Below are positions 8,802 through 20,388 of a stretch of DNA of 64,000 nt, piece after piece. Position 1 is the stretch's first letter, and each line of letters starts with the position of its first letter. The position numbers and the translations under genes are program-made. This DNA is from Vibrio scophthalmi LMG 19158. GTDB lineage: Bacteria > Pseudomonadota > Gammaproteobacteria > Enterobacterales > Vibrionaceae. Below the pieces are notes generated by a model that saw only the letters and a list, made by a program, of their open reading frames with translations, searched no databases and was not told where the DNA came from. The DNA is taken from NCBI RefSeq assembly GCF_000222585.1, contig NZ_AFWE01000226.1, forward strand, positions 1 through 64,000, given 5' to 3'.

Positions 8802-9626
8802 ATGATGAAACAGATAGGGATCATTGGTGGAGGATGGCTTGGTCAGCCTCTTGCGCATTTTTTAGCGAATTTAGGCCATGTCGTTACCGTCAGCAAGACA
8901 ACGTCACAAGGCTGTAAGGCATTAACAGAACTTGGCTTTCATAGCGTAAAACTGAATTTGGAAGATGATCTGAAAAATAATCTTCAGGTCTTGAAACCGC
9001 TGCAACTTGATATGTTGATTGGCTGTTTTCCTCCTGGATTTCGTCGAGGAAAAGGCCGTGAATATGCAGAATATTGGCATAAACTGGTTAACATCGCACT
9101 ACAACTAAAGGTGCAGAAAGTAGTCATGGTGAGCTCAACGACAGTCTACCCTGATTGCGCTGGTATCATGCATGAAGAGCAAGCGACACTCGGGTTGGCT
9201 GCACACAACGAAGCATTTTCCGACAATGCCAAAATCATGCTGGAAGCGGAACAAACACTCATCGACAGCGGTTTAGAGTACGCGATTGTCCGTTGTAGTG
9301 GCTTACTTGGCCCCAACCGAAATCCGGCCAACTTTGCAAGTAAGCTGCGCCAAGTCAGCGATCGCGCGCCTGCCAACATGCTGCATCAAATTGACGCGGT
9401 TGGCGCGGTAAGTTTTGCTGCCTTAAATCTTTCCGCCGATGTGGTCAATGCCACCACCCCTAACACCACCAACAAGGCTGAGTTTTATCAAACGGCGCTG
9501 CAACGTGCCGGTCGTGATGAAGCGCTGCCACCCATTGTGCATAATGAAGACAAGCTGGTGAGTGCAGATAAGATCTGTCAGCTTGGTTATCGTTTTCACT
9601 TCCAACATACTCTAGAGCTATTGTAA
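8802..9626 (+). CDS. YeeZ-like SDR/NAD(P)-binding epimerase or dehydrogenase
   Basis: A 274-residue Rossmann-fold protein: GIIGGGWLGQPLAHFLANLG near the N-terminus binds NAD(P), and MVSSTTVYPDCAG holds the SDR-like Ser and Tyr. Overall it resembles the YeeZ group of atypical extended short-chain dehydrogenases, whose substrate is unknown. GGAGGTG precedes two ATGs (8802 and 8805); either may be used. It lies between the LysR gene and the YdcF-like gene, with 10- and 11-bp gaps, so the three likely form an operon. Confidence 0.75.
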   Translation: MMKQIGIIGGGWLGQPLAHFLANLGHVVTVSKTTSQGCKALTELGFHSVKLNLEDDLKNNLQVLKPLQLDMLIGCFPPGFRRGKGREYAEYWHKLVNIALQLKVQKVVMVSSTTVYPDCAGIMHEEQATLGLAAHNEAFSDNAKIMLEAEQTLIDSGLEYAIVRCSGLLGPNRNPANFASKLRQVSDRAPANMLHQIDAVGAVSFAALNLSADVVNATTPNTTNKAEFYQTALQRAGRDEALPPIVHNEDKLVSADKICQLGYRFHFQHTLELL

Positions 9627-9637
9627 GGAAAGGTATA

Positions 9638-10279
9638 GTGAGCACTAACATCCCGCTGTTCCGCCACATTGATACTCTGTGGCAATATATGCAACTCGAC
9701 CACGATCTCACGCCTGCCGATTGTATCTTTGTCTTAGGCAGCAATGACCCAAGGGTTGCCGAACTCGCCGCGCAGATTTATCGACAAGGGTTGGCCGGAA
9801 AAATTCTCTTTTCCGGTGGTTTTGGTCGCTTAACCGAGGGCGTTTTTACTCAAAGTGAAGCCGAAACCTTTGCTGCTATCGCCCAAGATCTTGGCGTGCC
9901 TGCAGAAGACATTATCATTGAAAAGCACTCAACCAATAGCGGTGAAAATGTGTTGTTCAGCGCTCAGCGTCTACAAGAATTAAAGCTGAATTTTACCCGT
10001 TTCATCTTGGTACAAAAGCCTTATATGGAACGACGAGCCTATGCAACGTTCCTCAAACAATGGCCATTGCCTGTTGAGCATGTCACGGTAACCTCGACCA
10101 AGCATAGCTTTAGCGACTACTTTACTGAAGATATTGATTTATTTACCGTGCTTGAAGCGATGATGGGCGACTTTGAGCGAATTAAGAGCTATCCCGCTAA
10201 AGGTTTTCAAATAGAGCAGCCGGTCCCCGCAGAGGTCGATAACGCTTATCAGGCTATTCGTGAGTCGTTGGCGTTATAA
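9638..10279 (+). CDS. YdcF-like DUF218 protein
   Basis: A 213-residue soluble DUF218 (YdcF/SanA/ElyC superfamily) protein. ADCIFVLGSNDPRVAE, ILFSGGFGRLT, SEAETFAAIAQDLGVP and ILVQKPYMERRAYATF form the Rossmann-like core with its conserved acidic and Arg residues. E. coli YdcF binds S-adenosylmethionine, but no reaction is proven. Start is GTG at 9638 behind AAGGAAAGG. No signal peptide or membrane helix, unlike the second DUF218 protein in this window (elyC, 39.1 kb). Confidence 0.83.
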   Translation: MSTNIPLFRHIDTLWQYMQLDHDLTPADCIFVLGSNDPRVAELAAQIYRQGLAGKILFSGGFGRLTEGVFTQSEAETFAAIAQDLGVPAEDIIIEKHSTNSGENVLFSAQRLQELKLNFTRFILVQKPYMERRAYATFLKQWPLPVEHVTVTSTKHSFSDYFTEDIDLFTVLEAMMGDFERIKSYPAKGFQIEQPVPAEVDNAYQAIRESLAL

Positions 10280-10317
10280 TCTCTACTCAATACGCTCGCA
10301 ACATACGCACACAGTAA

Positions 10318-10343
10318 AAAGCCAGAGCATTTGCTCTGGCTTT
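10318..10343. terminator. Bidirectional terminator between ydcF-like gene and clpA
   Basis: AAAGCCAGAGC pairs with GCTCTGGCTTT around ATTT, with T-rich runs on both outer sides. It lies between two convergent genes and probably ends both transcripts. Confidence 0.85.
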
Positions 10344-10364
10344 GGTTTTTATACTGGTGTGAAT

Positions 10365-12635
10365 TTAGTGAGCAACAGCCTCTTTCTCTTGATCAAAGAA
10401 GAACTCAAGTTCGTCATCTTTCAAGGTCACTTTCACTGAGCCACCATCCACTAATGCACCGAACAATAGCTCGTTCGCCAGTGGTTTTTTCAGTTTATCT
10501 TGGATCACACGTCCCATTGGACGAGCGCCCATCGCTTTATCGTAGCCTTTCGCCGCCAACCACTTACGCGCCTCATCAGACACTTCCATTGATACACCAC
10601 GAGCATCCAACTGTGCTTGTAGCTCAACAATGAATTTATCCACCACTTGATGAATAACCTCTTCATCTAAGCTGTTAAACCACATGATGTTGTCTAAGCG
10701 GTTACGGAATTCTGGCGTGAATACCTTCTTAATTTCCGCCATCGCATCTGGGCTGTGATCTTGTTGCACCAGGCCGATAGAACGTTTTTCCGTTTCCTGT
10801 ACACCAGCGTTGGTTGTCAGTACCAAAATCACGTTACGGAAGTCCGCTTTACGACCATTGTTATCTGTCAGCGTACCGTTATCCATCACTTGCAGCAGCA
10901 AGTTAAAGATGTCTGGGTGGGCTTTTTCAATTTCATCGAGCAAGACAACTGAATGAGGATGTTTTAATACCGCATCCGTCAACAAACCACCTTGATCATA
11001 ACCAACATAGCCAGGAGGCGCACCGATCAAGCGACTCACAGAGTGGCGCTCGCCATACTCGGACATGTCGAAACGTAGCAGTTCAATACCCAATAGTTTC
11101 GATAGCTGTACCGTGACTTCCGTTTTACCCACACCGGTTGGACCGGCGAAAAGGAATGAACCCACAGGCTTGTTGTCAGCGCCCAAACCAGCACGCGTTA
11201 ACTTGATCGCTTCAGTCAGCACTTCGATGGCATTGTCTTGACCGAATACCATCATCTTCATTTTCTGCTCTAGTGTTTGCAGCACTTCTTTGTCAGACGA
11301 TGAAACTGATTTTTCAGGAATACGTGCCATCTTAGCGACCATCGCTTCGATATCCGCTACGCCTACCGTTTTCTTACGACGACTTGCTGGTGCTAAACGG
11401 CTGCGCGCGCCGGCTTCATCAATGACATCAATCGCCTTATCGGGCAAATGACGCTCATTAATGTATTTCGCTGACAACTCAACTGCAGCACGAAGCGCTT
11501 TGTTGGTGTAACGAACTTCATGGTGCGCTTCGTATTTTGGTTTCAAGCCCATCAAGATCTTAGTCGTATCATCCAGCGATGGTTCAACCACATCAATTTT
11601 TTGGAAACGACGCGCTAAGGCACGCTCTTTCTCAAAAATGTTGCTGTACTCTTGATAAGTGGTAGAGCCAATACAACGTAACTTACCGCTACTCAGTAGA
11701 GGTTTGATCAAGTTTGCCGCATCCACTTGGCCACCTGACGCTGCACCAGCACCGATAATAGTGTGGATTTCATCGATAAATAGAATCGCGTCTTCTTCTT
11801 TTTCCAGCTGTTTCAAAATCGTTTTAAAACGTTTCTCGAAATCACCACGATACTTAGTCCCAGCGAGTAGCGAACCAATATCCAGCGAGTAAATTACGCT
11901 GTCTTTAATGATTTCTGGTACTTGGCCTTCCACAATACGCCAAGCTAAACCTTCCGCAATGGCGGTTTTACCAACGCCAGCCTCACCCACCAGCAGCGGG
12001 TTGTTTTTACGACGTCGACATAAAACTTGAACCGTACGCTCGAGCTCTTTATCACGACCAATCAAGGGATCGATTAGACCCTGTTTCGCCGCTTGGTTAA
12101 GATTTTGTGCAAAGCTCTCTAAACGCTCTTCGCCATTCGCTTCCTCAACCGGAGCATCACTGCCAAAGGAATCAGATGACGGCTCATCGTTTGAGCCACT
12201 GCCCTTAGTAATGCCGTGAGAAATAAAGTTAACAATATCCAAACGACTTACGTCGTTTTTCTTTAAAAGGTAAGCGGCATGCGACTCTTGCTCACTGAAG
12301 ATCGCAACCAGCACATTCGCCCCCGTCACTTCGCTGCGTCCTGACGATTGAACATGGAAAACGGCACGTTGCAGTACGCGCTGGAAACTCAATGTTGGTT
12401 GCGTCTCTCGTGTTTCATCGTTTTCAGGAATAAGAGGCGTAGTTTGATCGATAAATACATCAAGCTCGTTGCGAAGTGCATCAATGTCAGCTTGACAAGC
12501 CGTGAGGGCATCTCGCGCTGCATCGTTTTCTAACAATGCCAACAGGAGGTGCTCGACAGTCATAAACTCATGTCGTTTGTCTCGGGCACGAGCGAATGCG
12601 CCATTGAGACTCGATTCTAATTCTTTATTCAGCAT
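10365..12635 (-). CDS. clpA: ClpA, ATPase subunit of the ClpAP protease
   Basis: ClpA is the AAA+ unfoldase that feeds substrates into ClpP. The start is the ATG ending at 12635 ([11 protein letters not shown]) behind a strong GGAGG; that gives 756 residues, near the E. coli length. Visible parts are the N-terminal Clp-N repeat domain that docks ClpS (about 1-145), first Walker [14 protein letters not shown] with [10 protein letters not shown], and second Walker [14 protein letters not shown] with [13 protein letters not shown]. It lies 42 bp after clpS, transcribed together. Together with ClpS, Aat and Bpt (all in this window) it forms the bacterial N-degron pathway. Confidence 0.97.
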   Translation of the reverse strand: MLNKELESSLNGAFARARDKRHEFMTVEHLLLALLENDAARDALTACQADIDALRNELDVFIDQTTPLIPENDETRETQPTLSFQRVLQRAVFHVQSSGRSEVTGANVLVAIFSEQESHAAYLLKKNDVSRLDIVNFISHGITKGSGSNDEPSSDSFGSDAPVEEANGEERLESFAQNLNQAAKQGLIDPLIGRDKELERTVQVLCRRRKNNPLLVGEAGVGKTAIAEGLAWRIVEGQVPEIIKDSVIYSLDIGSLLAGTKYRGDFEKRFKTILKQLEKEEDAILFIDEIHTIIGAGAASGGQVDAANLIKPLLSSGKLRCIGSTTYQEYSNIFEKERALARRFQKIDVVEPSLDDTTKILMGLKPKYEAHHEVRYTNKALRAAVELSAKYINERHLPDKAIDVIDEAGARSRLAPASRRKKTVGVADIEAMVAKMARIPEKSVSSSDKEVLQTLEQKMKMMVFGQDNAIEVLTEAIKLTRAGLGADNKPVGSFLFAGPTGVGKTEVTVQLSKLLGIELLRFDMSEYGERHSVSRLIGAPPGYVGYDQGGLLTDAVLKHPHSVVLLDEIEKAHPDIFNLLLQVMDNGTLTDNNGRKADFRNVILVLTTNAGVQETEKRSIGLVQQDHSPDAMAEIKKVFTPEFRNRLDNIMWFNSLDEEVIHQVVDKFIVELQAQLDARGVSMEVSDEARKWLAAKGYDKAMGARPMGRVIQDKLKKPLANELLFGALVDGGSVKVTLKDDELEFFFDQEKEAVAH

Positions 12636-12677
12636 AGGGACCTCCTCAAAGAACAATTCAAATTGTTCGATCAAGCG

Positions 12678-12998
12678 TTAAGCTTGTTCCATAGTGCAAA
12701 GCAGCGGGTGTTCATTTTCCCTTGAATACATTGTAACTTGCGCTACTTTGGTTTCTGCTACTTCGGCAGTAAAGGTGCCGCAAATTGCTTTCCCTTCATA
12801 GTGAATCTGGAGCATGATCTGCGTTGCTTTGTCGATATCCATTGAAAAGAAACGCTCAAGAATTTCAATTACAAAGTCCATCGGTGTGTAGTCATCATTA
12901 TTTAAAACAACGTGATACATGGATGGTGGTTTAACTTCTGTTTTTTCTAACTCCAGAAGATCTGAGTCTGGAGTTACCCATTCAAAATGCTTGCTCAT
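12678..12998 (-). CDS. clpS: ClpS, adaptor for N-degron recognition
   Basis: A 106-residue ClpS that binds N-terminal Leu, Phe, Tyr or Trp and hands the substrate to ClpA. The family core is present: [20 protein letters not shown] with the acidic pocket residues, then [22 protein letters not shown] with the conserved HxxG-like turn. It heads clpS-clpA and is divergent from cspD, the same order as in E. coli. Confidence 0.96.
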   Translation of the reverse strand: MSKHFEWVTPDSDLLELEKTEVKPPSMYHVVLNNDDYTPMDFVIEILERFFSMDIDKATQIMLQIHYEGKAICGTFTAEVAETKVAQVTMYSRENEHPLLCTMEQA

Positions 12999-13457
12999 GA
13001 TTTGTATTGTCTAGACAGTTTCATTAGTTACTTTAACATTCCGTTATACGAAATAAATGGATGGATCTCTTAGTAAGAGCAAAAAACGTTTGCAGTTAAA
13101 AACCCCATACTTAGAGACTAATGCAGCAATGGGATCGCTGCAAATAAAAGATTTCCTTGTAGAGATAAATACTTAACAACTGACTAAAAACGCATCTAAA
13201 GTCACTAAATTCATTCAAACTTTCATGTCACCGCAGTGAAAACAGTTATTAAAATGTAAAAGATGAAGCACGAATGTGTGTAAATATTTAGCAAGTAATA
13301 CCTTTTTACTATTGACTGTACTCTATCATTGACTACTCTGGAAAAATAGTGGCTTAAAATTTCGGCAGCGCCTGAATGGATATTCACTATCATATTGACG
13401 TACTGGAGTGCGTCAGTTTCACAACGTTAAGTAAAAAATGCATGAGGGATGTATAGC
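12999..13457. promoter_or_regulatory. Long divergent promoter region between clpS and cspD
   Basis: A 459-bp AT-rich spacer. A direct repeat ATTGACT occurs at about 13311 and 13327, giving two -35-like TTGACT elements; the first is followed after 16 bp by TACTCT (13334-13339). This would leave cspD a 5' leader of about 110 nt, which is usual for csp genes. The promoter assignment is tentative. No small ORF or RNA was recognised. Confidence 0.4.
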
Positions 13458-13679
13458 ATGGCTACAGGTACAGTAAAATGGTTTAACAACGCCAAAGGAT
13501 TTGGGTTCATCTGTGCGGAAGGGGATGATAGCGACGTATTCGCACACTATTCCACTATCCAAATGGATGGCTATCGTACTCTGAAAGCTGGCCAACAAGT
13601 TTTTTTCGAAGTAGAAGAAGGTCCTAAAGGCTACCACGCAAGTATCGTTACTCCGCTGGAAGCTCAACTAGCAAAATAG
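13458..13679 (+). CDS. cspD: CspD, cold-shock-like protein
   Basis: A 73-residue cold-shock-domain protein, start MATGTVKWFNNAKGFGFICA, with the RNP1 (KGFGFI) and RNP2 (VFAHYSTI) single-strand nucleic-acid-binding motifs. DGYRTLKAGQQVFFEVEEGPKG is the CspD signature, and the clpS neighbour supports CspD over other Csp paralogues. In E. coli CspD is a stationary-phase inhibitor of replication. The start is the ATG at 13458; an in-frame earlier ATG at 13449 would add a non-family MYS. Confidence 0.95.
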   Translation: MATGTVKWFNNAKGFGFICAEGDDSDVFAHYSTIQMDGYRTLKAGQQVFFEVEEGPKGYHASIVTPLEAQLAK

Positions 13680-13712
13680 TCGCTGCCGATGTAATGATTT
13701 AATAGAAGAAAA

Positions 13713-13733
13713 AAACCCGCCAGAGGCGGGTTT
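13713..13733. terminator. Terminator of cspD, probably also of isocitrate dehydrogenase
   Basis: AAACCCGCC pairs with GGCGGGTTT around AGA, followed by TTCTTATTT on the plus strand and preceded by A-tracts. It lies between two convergent genes. Confidence 0.88.
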
Positions 13734-13763
13734 CTTATTTATTATCATCACTAGCGTAACGAA

Positions 13764-15998
<2,235 letters not shown>

Positions 15999-16280
15999 CT
16001 ATTGTTCTAACAAAGCCTATGGGATGAGTGACTTTGAGTATGTGTTCGCTGGCAAGTTAATGCTTCATCCCCTCACTTGCTTACGATTTGTTCGTCTCTT
16101 TAATTCTCTGCCAATTTTGGCAAAATCCATGAGAGCTAATCGTTATAATTAAACAAAACTACGATAATAGTCTATTATCTTGTGCGCCAATCCAGATTTC
16201 GGCGCGCAAATAATAGCTTAAACCGTATAGCCTTTAAACCAATCACCACACTTTATTTACATTTTTGCAGGGTAGTTAAC

Positions 16281-16973
16281 ATGCAGGCACGCTCTAGTCG
16301 TTCGTCTTCAAATAAATCATCTCAACGCACGACAAATCGTTTCAAACGCGATGAGCGACCTTCGCGTAATAAAACGCATTCCTCTACGCATCGTAAAAAA
16401 ACATCCTCAAGCAAACCTCGTATTTCTCCGGACCAACGCAAGGTGCTGGTGTTCAACAAACCTTTTGACACCTTAACCCAATTTACTGATGGTGAAGGTC
16501 GCAAAACCTTAGCCGATTTTATTGATGTGAAAGATGTTTACCCAGCAGGTCGTCTGGACCGCGACAGTGAAGGCCTATTGGTTCTAACCAACGATGGTAT
16601 TTTGCAGGCTAAACTGACCCAGCCCAGCTCTAAATCGCCAAAAACCTACTGGGTACAAATTGATGGTGCGCCAAGTGAAGCGGATTTGGATAAGCTGCGC
16701 GCGGGCGTAGAGTTGAAAGATGGTATGACTCTACCAGCAAAAGTCGAAGTGATGAGCGAACCAGCCGTATGGGAGCGAACTCCAGCAGTACGTTTTCGCG
16801 CCAACATTCCAACCACTTGGATTGCGCTAACGATTATTGAAGGTCGCAATCGCCAAGTACGCCGCATGACGGCGCATATCGGTTTTCCAACCTTGCGTTT
16901 AATTCGCTACTCAGTTGGTGAGATTGAATTGGGTGACTTACAGCCTGGAGAATGGAAAGAGATCACTCTTTAA
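16281..16973 (+). CDS. rluE: RluE, 23S rRNA pseudouridine-2457 synthase
   Basis: A 230-residue RsuA/RluE-family pseudouridine synthase. The catalytic motif [18 protein letters not shown] places the nucleophilic Asp at residue 93, and [20 protein letters not shown] is the conserved RNA-binding/active-site strand. The first 50 residues are basic and Ser-rich, with no S4 domain, as in RluE. Start is the ATG at 16281 after GCAGGGTAG. A weak stem of AAACGGCA (16989) with TGCCGTTT (17056) and a long loop lies downstream and might end the transcript. Confidence 0.92.
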   Translation: MQARSSRSSSNKSSQRTTNRFKRDERPSRNKTHSSTHRKKTSSSKPRISPDQRKVLVFNKPFDTLTQFTDGEGRKTLADFIDVKDVYPAGRLDRDSEGLLVLTNDGILQAKLTQPSSKSPKTYWVQIDGAPSEADLDKLRAGVELKDGMTLPAKVEVMSEPAVWERTPAVRFRANIPTTWIALTIIEGRNRQVRRMTAHIGFPTLRLIRYSVGEIELGDLQPGEWKEITL

Positions 16974-17109
16974 GTCCCCCCTTAGATTAAACGGCAGACT
17001 CATCTGTGCTTCATTGATATGAACTCAACCAGTCATGCCGTTTTACAATTCGGCGCTTGAATCTATTCGTTATCTTCTCTAGGCTGACGCTTAGGCTATT
17101 CCAATCTGT

Positions 17110-17559
17110 TTGTCATTGATTATTTCTATTTTCACCGTTAGACGACACCACTTTAACCATTGGGTGCTACTTCTCGTTAGCCTCGTCGCTTTGTCATGCC
17201 TGAATAAAAGCTTAATCCAAGCAAACCAATGGTTTCAAAGCGAGAGCACTCGTTTGTTTAGTACCACTGATCAGCCACAAACACAGTGGCAATCACTCTA
17301 TCAAAGTGTATTTACTGAAAGCCAAGACGAATCTGTCCTGAACAAAGCACTCGCAGGCCGCGGAGATCCTTGCCATTCAAGCAGCCCAACCTTGCCGACT
17401 ATTCCGTCTAAAACTGATTGGCTCGCACCATTCATTGTACTTTTTTTACTGCTATATTGTTGTGGTCGATTAATCGAGCCCATTCGTCCTCGCGCAGCAA
17501 ATCAAACTCGTCAGCCCAAACGACGACTGCACCTGACACAGTGCGTATTCCAAGAATAA
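17110..17559 (+). CDS. ScsA-like two-helix membrane protein
   Basis: A 149-residue protein with an N-terminal membrane helix (about 16-34), a periplasmic loop containing GDPCHSSS, a second helix (about 105-123) with a CC pair, and a basic cytoplasmic tail ending LHLTQCVFQE. It is the first gene of a cluster with DsbD-like ScsB and thioredoxin-like ScsD, the place scsA takes in suppressor-of-copper-sensitivity operons, and the tail resembles ScsA as I remember it. The frame has no ATG; the likely start is TTG at 17110. Function of ScsA is unclear. Confidence 0.55.
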   Translation: MSLIISIFTVRRHHFNHWVLLLVSLVALSCLNKSLIQANQWFQSESTRLFSTTDQPQTQWQSLYQSVFTESQDESVLNKALAGRGDPCHSSSPTLPTIPSKTDWLAPFIVLFLLLYCCGRLIEPIRPRAANQTRQPKRRLHLTQCVFQE

Positions 17560-17610
17560 AAATTCTCTACATAAGCTCGTATATTTTTATTACCTATTGG
17601 AGATTTTTTT

Positions 17611-19776
17611 GTGTTAGAAGAACCAACAATGTCTTGTCCTACCCTTGGTTCTGCGGGTACAACAATGACAACATTCCGTGCTTTTTTGTGCAAGGCGAGT
17701 CTATTTATCGCCTTATGTATGATCATTTTCTTTACTCACATGACGGCCGCGCAAACTACTGGCTGGATCAGCGATCCTGCCCATCCCCCGGTGAAATTAC
17801 GTCTCATGATGACGGGGCAGTCCGATGTCCGTAGCAACACGGTTCAGGCCGTGCTGGATGTTGAACTTGCTGACGAATGGAAAACCTATTGGCGCAGTCC
17901 CGGTGAAGCTGGTATTGCGCCTGAACTGGATTGGTCAAGTTCTAGCAATATCGAATCTATCGATTGGCACTGGCCTGTCCCTCGCTATTTTGAGCAGTTG
18001 GGTATTCAAACCTTAGGCTATAAATCTCATGTTGCCTTTCCGCTAACAATTACCTTAGCGCACGCCGATCAACCGGCACATTTAAGTGCTCGTTTACGTT
18101 TGCCTTCTTGTACTGATATTTGCGTTATCACCGATTATCCAATCGAACTTGCGATTAATCCCCAAACATTAAACCTCGACCAAGAGGCGATGTTTTTATT
18201 CAATCAAGGCCTCAGCCAGAGTCCTCGAGCCAATACTGACATCGATGTTATGGCGAGCTATTGGGATGGTGAGCAGCAACAGTTAGTCGTGCAATTAAGT
18301 AATAAAAATCTCTGGCAATCTCCACAGGTTCTCGCCGATGGACGAGAGGTAGAGAATGAATTTTTCGCTCCACCGAAATTGATCATTGCCAACCACACTG
18401 GCGAACACTCTGGTGAGAAAAACAACCTGCTCACCGCGATTTTCGCCGTCAGTAACTGGAAAGGCTATGCTGATCTCAGCCATAAACCGATTGCAATTAC
18501 CGTGTCTGATACCACCTTTGCAACTGAGCTAACAAGCACCGTTGGTACTACGCCCATTCAGTACCAAACCACCAGCATGATAACCATGCTCGCGTTCGCG
18601 CTATTAGGGGGGCTGATTCTCAATATTATGCCGTGCGTTTTGCCGGTGTTAGGACTCAAACTTAATAGTATCGCACTGCAACACTGCGCTTCGCCACAAC
18701 AAGTCAGAGCATCATTTCTCGCTTCGGCATTGGGGATTATCACCTCATTTGGCCTTCTTGCCGGTATGCTTACCATACTCAAAATGGCAGGCGGCATTGT
18801 GGGCTGGGGAATTCAGTTTCAAAGTCTGCCGTTTATAGTATTGATGCTATCGGTCACTTTGCTCTTTGCGCTCAATTTACTGGGCTTATTTGAATTTCGT
18901 CTACCATCCAGCCTCAATACATGGGCGGCAAAGCAAGGAAAGCAGAATTACTTAGGCCATTTTGTGCAAGGTATGTTTGCCACATTGCTCGCAACGCCAT
19001 GTAGCGCGCCTTTTCTCGGTACAGCGGTCGCCTACGCGTTAGGCGCTAGTCTCTACGAATTGTGGGTTATCTTTATTGCGCTGGGTATTGGTATGAGTGC
19101 GCCGTGGTTGCTCTTTGCTATCGTGCCCAAATTGGTTCAATTCATGCCAAAACCAGGCGCATGGATGAACCGCATCAAGATCGTGTTCGGCATCATGATG
19201 TTAGCGACTAGCTACTGGCTAACCAGTTTGCTATCGCCATTTTTGGGCGCAATGGTCACTTGGCTGATTGGCCTTAGCATTACTCTGTTCACCTTGATAT
19301 GGCTAGTAAAACAATATGGTCGCAAGGTGCTTATTCCACTCATCGCGATGTTCACTCTCGGAGCTGGAACGATGTTAGTGATTGGTAGTTTAACCGCCGA
19401 TCATTGGGCCACCCCAACCGTTGATGATCTAAGCTGGCAAAAGCTGCGTAGCGAGAAGATTGATCAACTCACCGCCCAAGGCAAAACGGTGTTCATCGAT
19501 GTTACCGCCGATTGGTGTATTACCTGTAAAGCCAATAAGATTGGCGTGATCTTGCAAGATCCCGTATACACCGCCCTCAAACAGCCCAACATGATTTTGA
19601 TGAAAGGTGACTGGACAAGGCCAAATGACAGCGTGACGCAGTACTTACACAGCAATGGTCGCTATGGCGTGCCGTTTAATATTGTTTATGGCCCTAATGC
19701 ACCAGAAGGTATTGCGCTACCGGTCATATTATCTGAAAACGATGTCATTCAAGCCATTAACCAAGCGAGCCACTAA
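17611..19776 (+). CDS. scsB: ScsB/DsbD-like thiol:disulfide transmembrane electron carrier
   Basis: A 721-residue inner-membrane protein moving reducing power from cytoplasmic thioredoxin to periplasmic partners. Order: signal peptide, large periplasmic domain (about 50-310), eight-helix DsbD core with cysteines in IMPCVLPVLGLK and ATPCSAPFLG, then a C-terminal thioredoxin domain with DWCITCK (Cys 636 and 639). The large N-terminal domain is ScsB-like rather than the small DsbD-alpha. GTG at 17611 has a good GGAG site; ATGs at 17629 and 17665 would give a more normal signal peptide, so the start is uncertain. It is 1 bp from scsD. Confidence 0.85.
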   Translation: MLEEPTMSCPTLGSAGTTMTTFRAFLCKASLFIALCMIIFFTHMTAAQTTGWISDPAHPPVKLRLMMTGQSDVRSNTVQAVLDVELADEWKTYWRSPGEAGIAPELDWSSSSNIESIDWHWPVPRYFEQLGIQTLGYKSHVAFPLTITLAHADQPAHLSARLRLPSCTDICVITDYPIELAINPQTLNLDQEAMFLFNQGLSQSPRANTDIDVMASYWDGEQQQLVVQLSNKNLWQSPQVLADGREVENEFFAPPKLIIANHTGEHSGEKNNLLTAIFAVSNWKGYADLSHKPIAITVSDTTFATELTSTVGTTPIQYQTTSMITMLAFALLGGLILNIMPCVLPVLGLKLNSIALQHCASPQQVRASFLASALGIITSFGLLAGMLTILKMAGGIVGWGIQFQSLPFIVLMLSVTLLFALNLLGLFEFRLPSSLNTWAAKQGKQNYLGHFVQGMFATLLATPCSAPFLGTAVAYALGASLYELWVIFIALGIGMSAPWLLFAIVPKLVQFMPKPGAWMNRIKIVFGIMMLATSYWLTSLLSPFLGAMVTWLIGLSITLFTLIWLVKQYGRKVLIPLIAMFTLGAGTMLVIGSLTADHWATPTVDDLSWQKLRSEKIDQLTAQGKTVFIDVTADWCITCKANKIGVILQDPVYTALKQPNMILMKGDWTRPNDSVTQYLHSNGRYGVPFNIVYGPNAPEGIALPVILSENDVIQAINQASH

Positions 19777-19777
19777 C

Positions 19778-20293
19778 ATGAGCACACAGAATAAAAAGCC
19801 ACGTTGGCGATACTGGTTAAGAGAGCTGTTTTTCGCCGTCATTATTATTGCAGTTGCGTCATATGCGATGGATTTCTACCACAGCAATGCTGCGCCCAAG
19901 GGAAAAGCCCCTGAAATCCAAGCGTTCGATATCGATGGCCAACTCATTGATGTCAACGCCATGAGTCAAAACGACCAGCCGGTGATCGTCTATTTTTGGG
20001 CGACATGGTGCGGAGCGTGTAAATGGGTTAGCCCGACGGTAGATTGGTTTACTGAGGATTATTCCGTGGTCACCGTAGCACTTTCATCTGGAAAGGATGA
20101 GCGTATACACAGCTATCTCGATGCTAAGCTGTACCACTTTAGCGTCATTAACGATCAACAAGGCACCATTAGCCGTGAGTGGGGTATTCGCGTAACTCCA
20201 ACCATTGCCATCATCAAAAATGGTGAGATTAAATACCTCACAGCAGGAATAACCACACCATGGGGATTGTGGCTACGAATGCTCTTTGCTTAG
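19778..20293 (+). CDS. scsD: ScsD-like membrane-anchored thioredoxin
   Basis: A 171-residue TlpA/ScsD-type protein: a single N-terminal anchor (about 16-31) and a periplasmic thioredoxin fold with WATWCGAC (Cys 78 and 81) and the cis-proline in VTPTI. It is expected to receive electrons from ScsB and to reduce periplasmic disulfides, possibly under copper or oxidative stress (inferred from the Salmonella scs genes). It starts one base after the scsB stop. The soluble partner ScsC is not present in this cluster. Confidence 0.85.
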   Translation: MSTQNKKPRWRYWLRELFFAVIIIAVASYAMDFYHSNAAPKGKAPEIQAFDIDGQLIDVNAMSQNDQPVIVYFWATWCGACKWVSPTVDWFTEDYSVVTVALSSGKDERIHSYLDAKLYHFSVINDQQGTISREWGIRVTPTIAIIKNGEIKYLTAGITTPWGLWLRMLFA

Positions 20294-20344
20294 AGTACTT
20301 AGCGGAATGCTGAGACTTTAACTTGTTTGGAACGCTGAAAACAA

Positions 20345-20372
20345 AAAAGCCACTTCATTTGAAGTGGCTTTT
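20345..20372. terminator. Bidirectional terminator between scsD and aspS
   Basis: A 12-bp perfect stem (20345-20356 with 20361-20372) with an ATTT loop, A-tract before and T-tract after, between convergent genes. It probably serves both. Confidence 0.9.
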
Positions 20373-20388
20373 AGAATCAAGGCAGATA

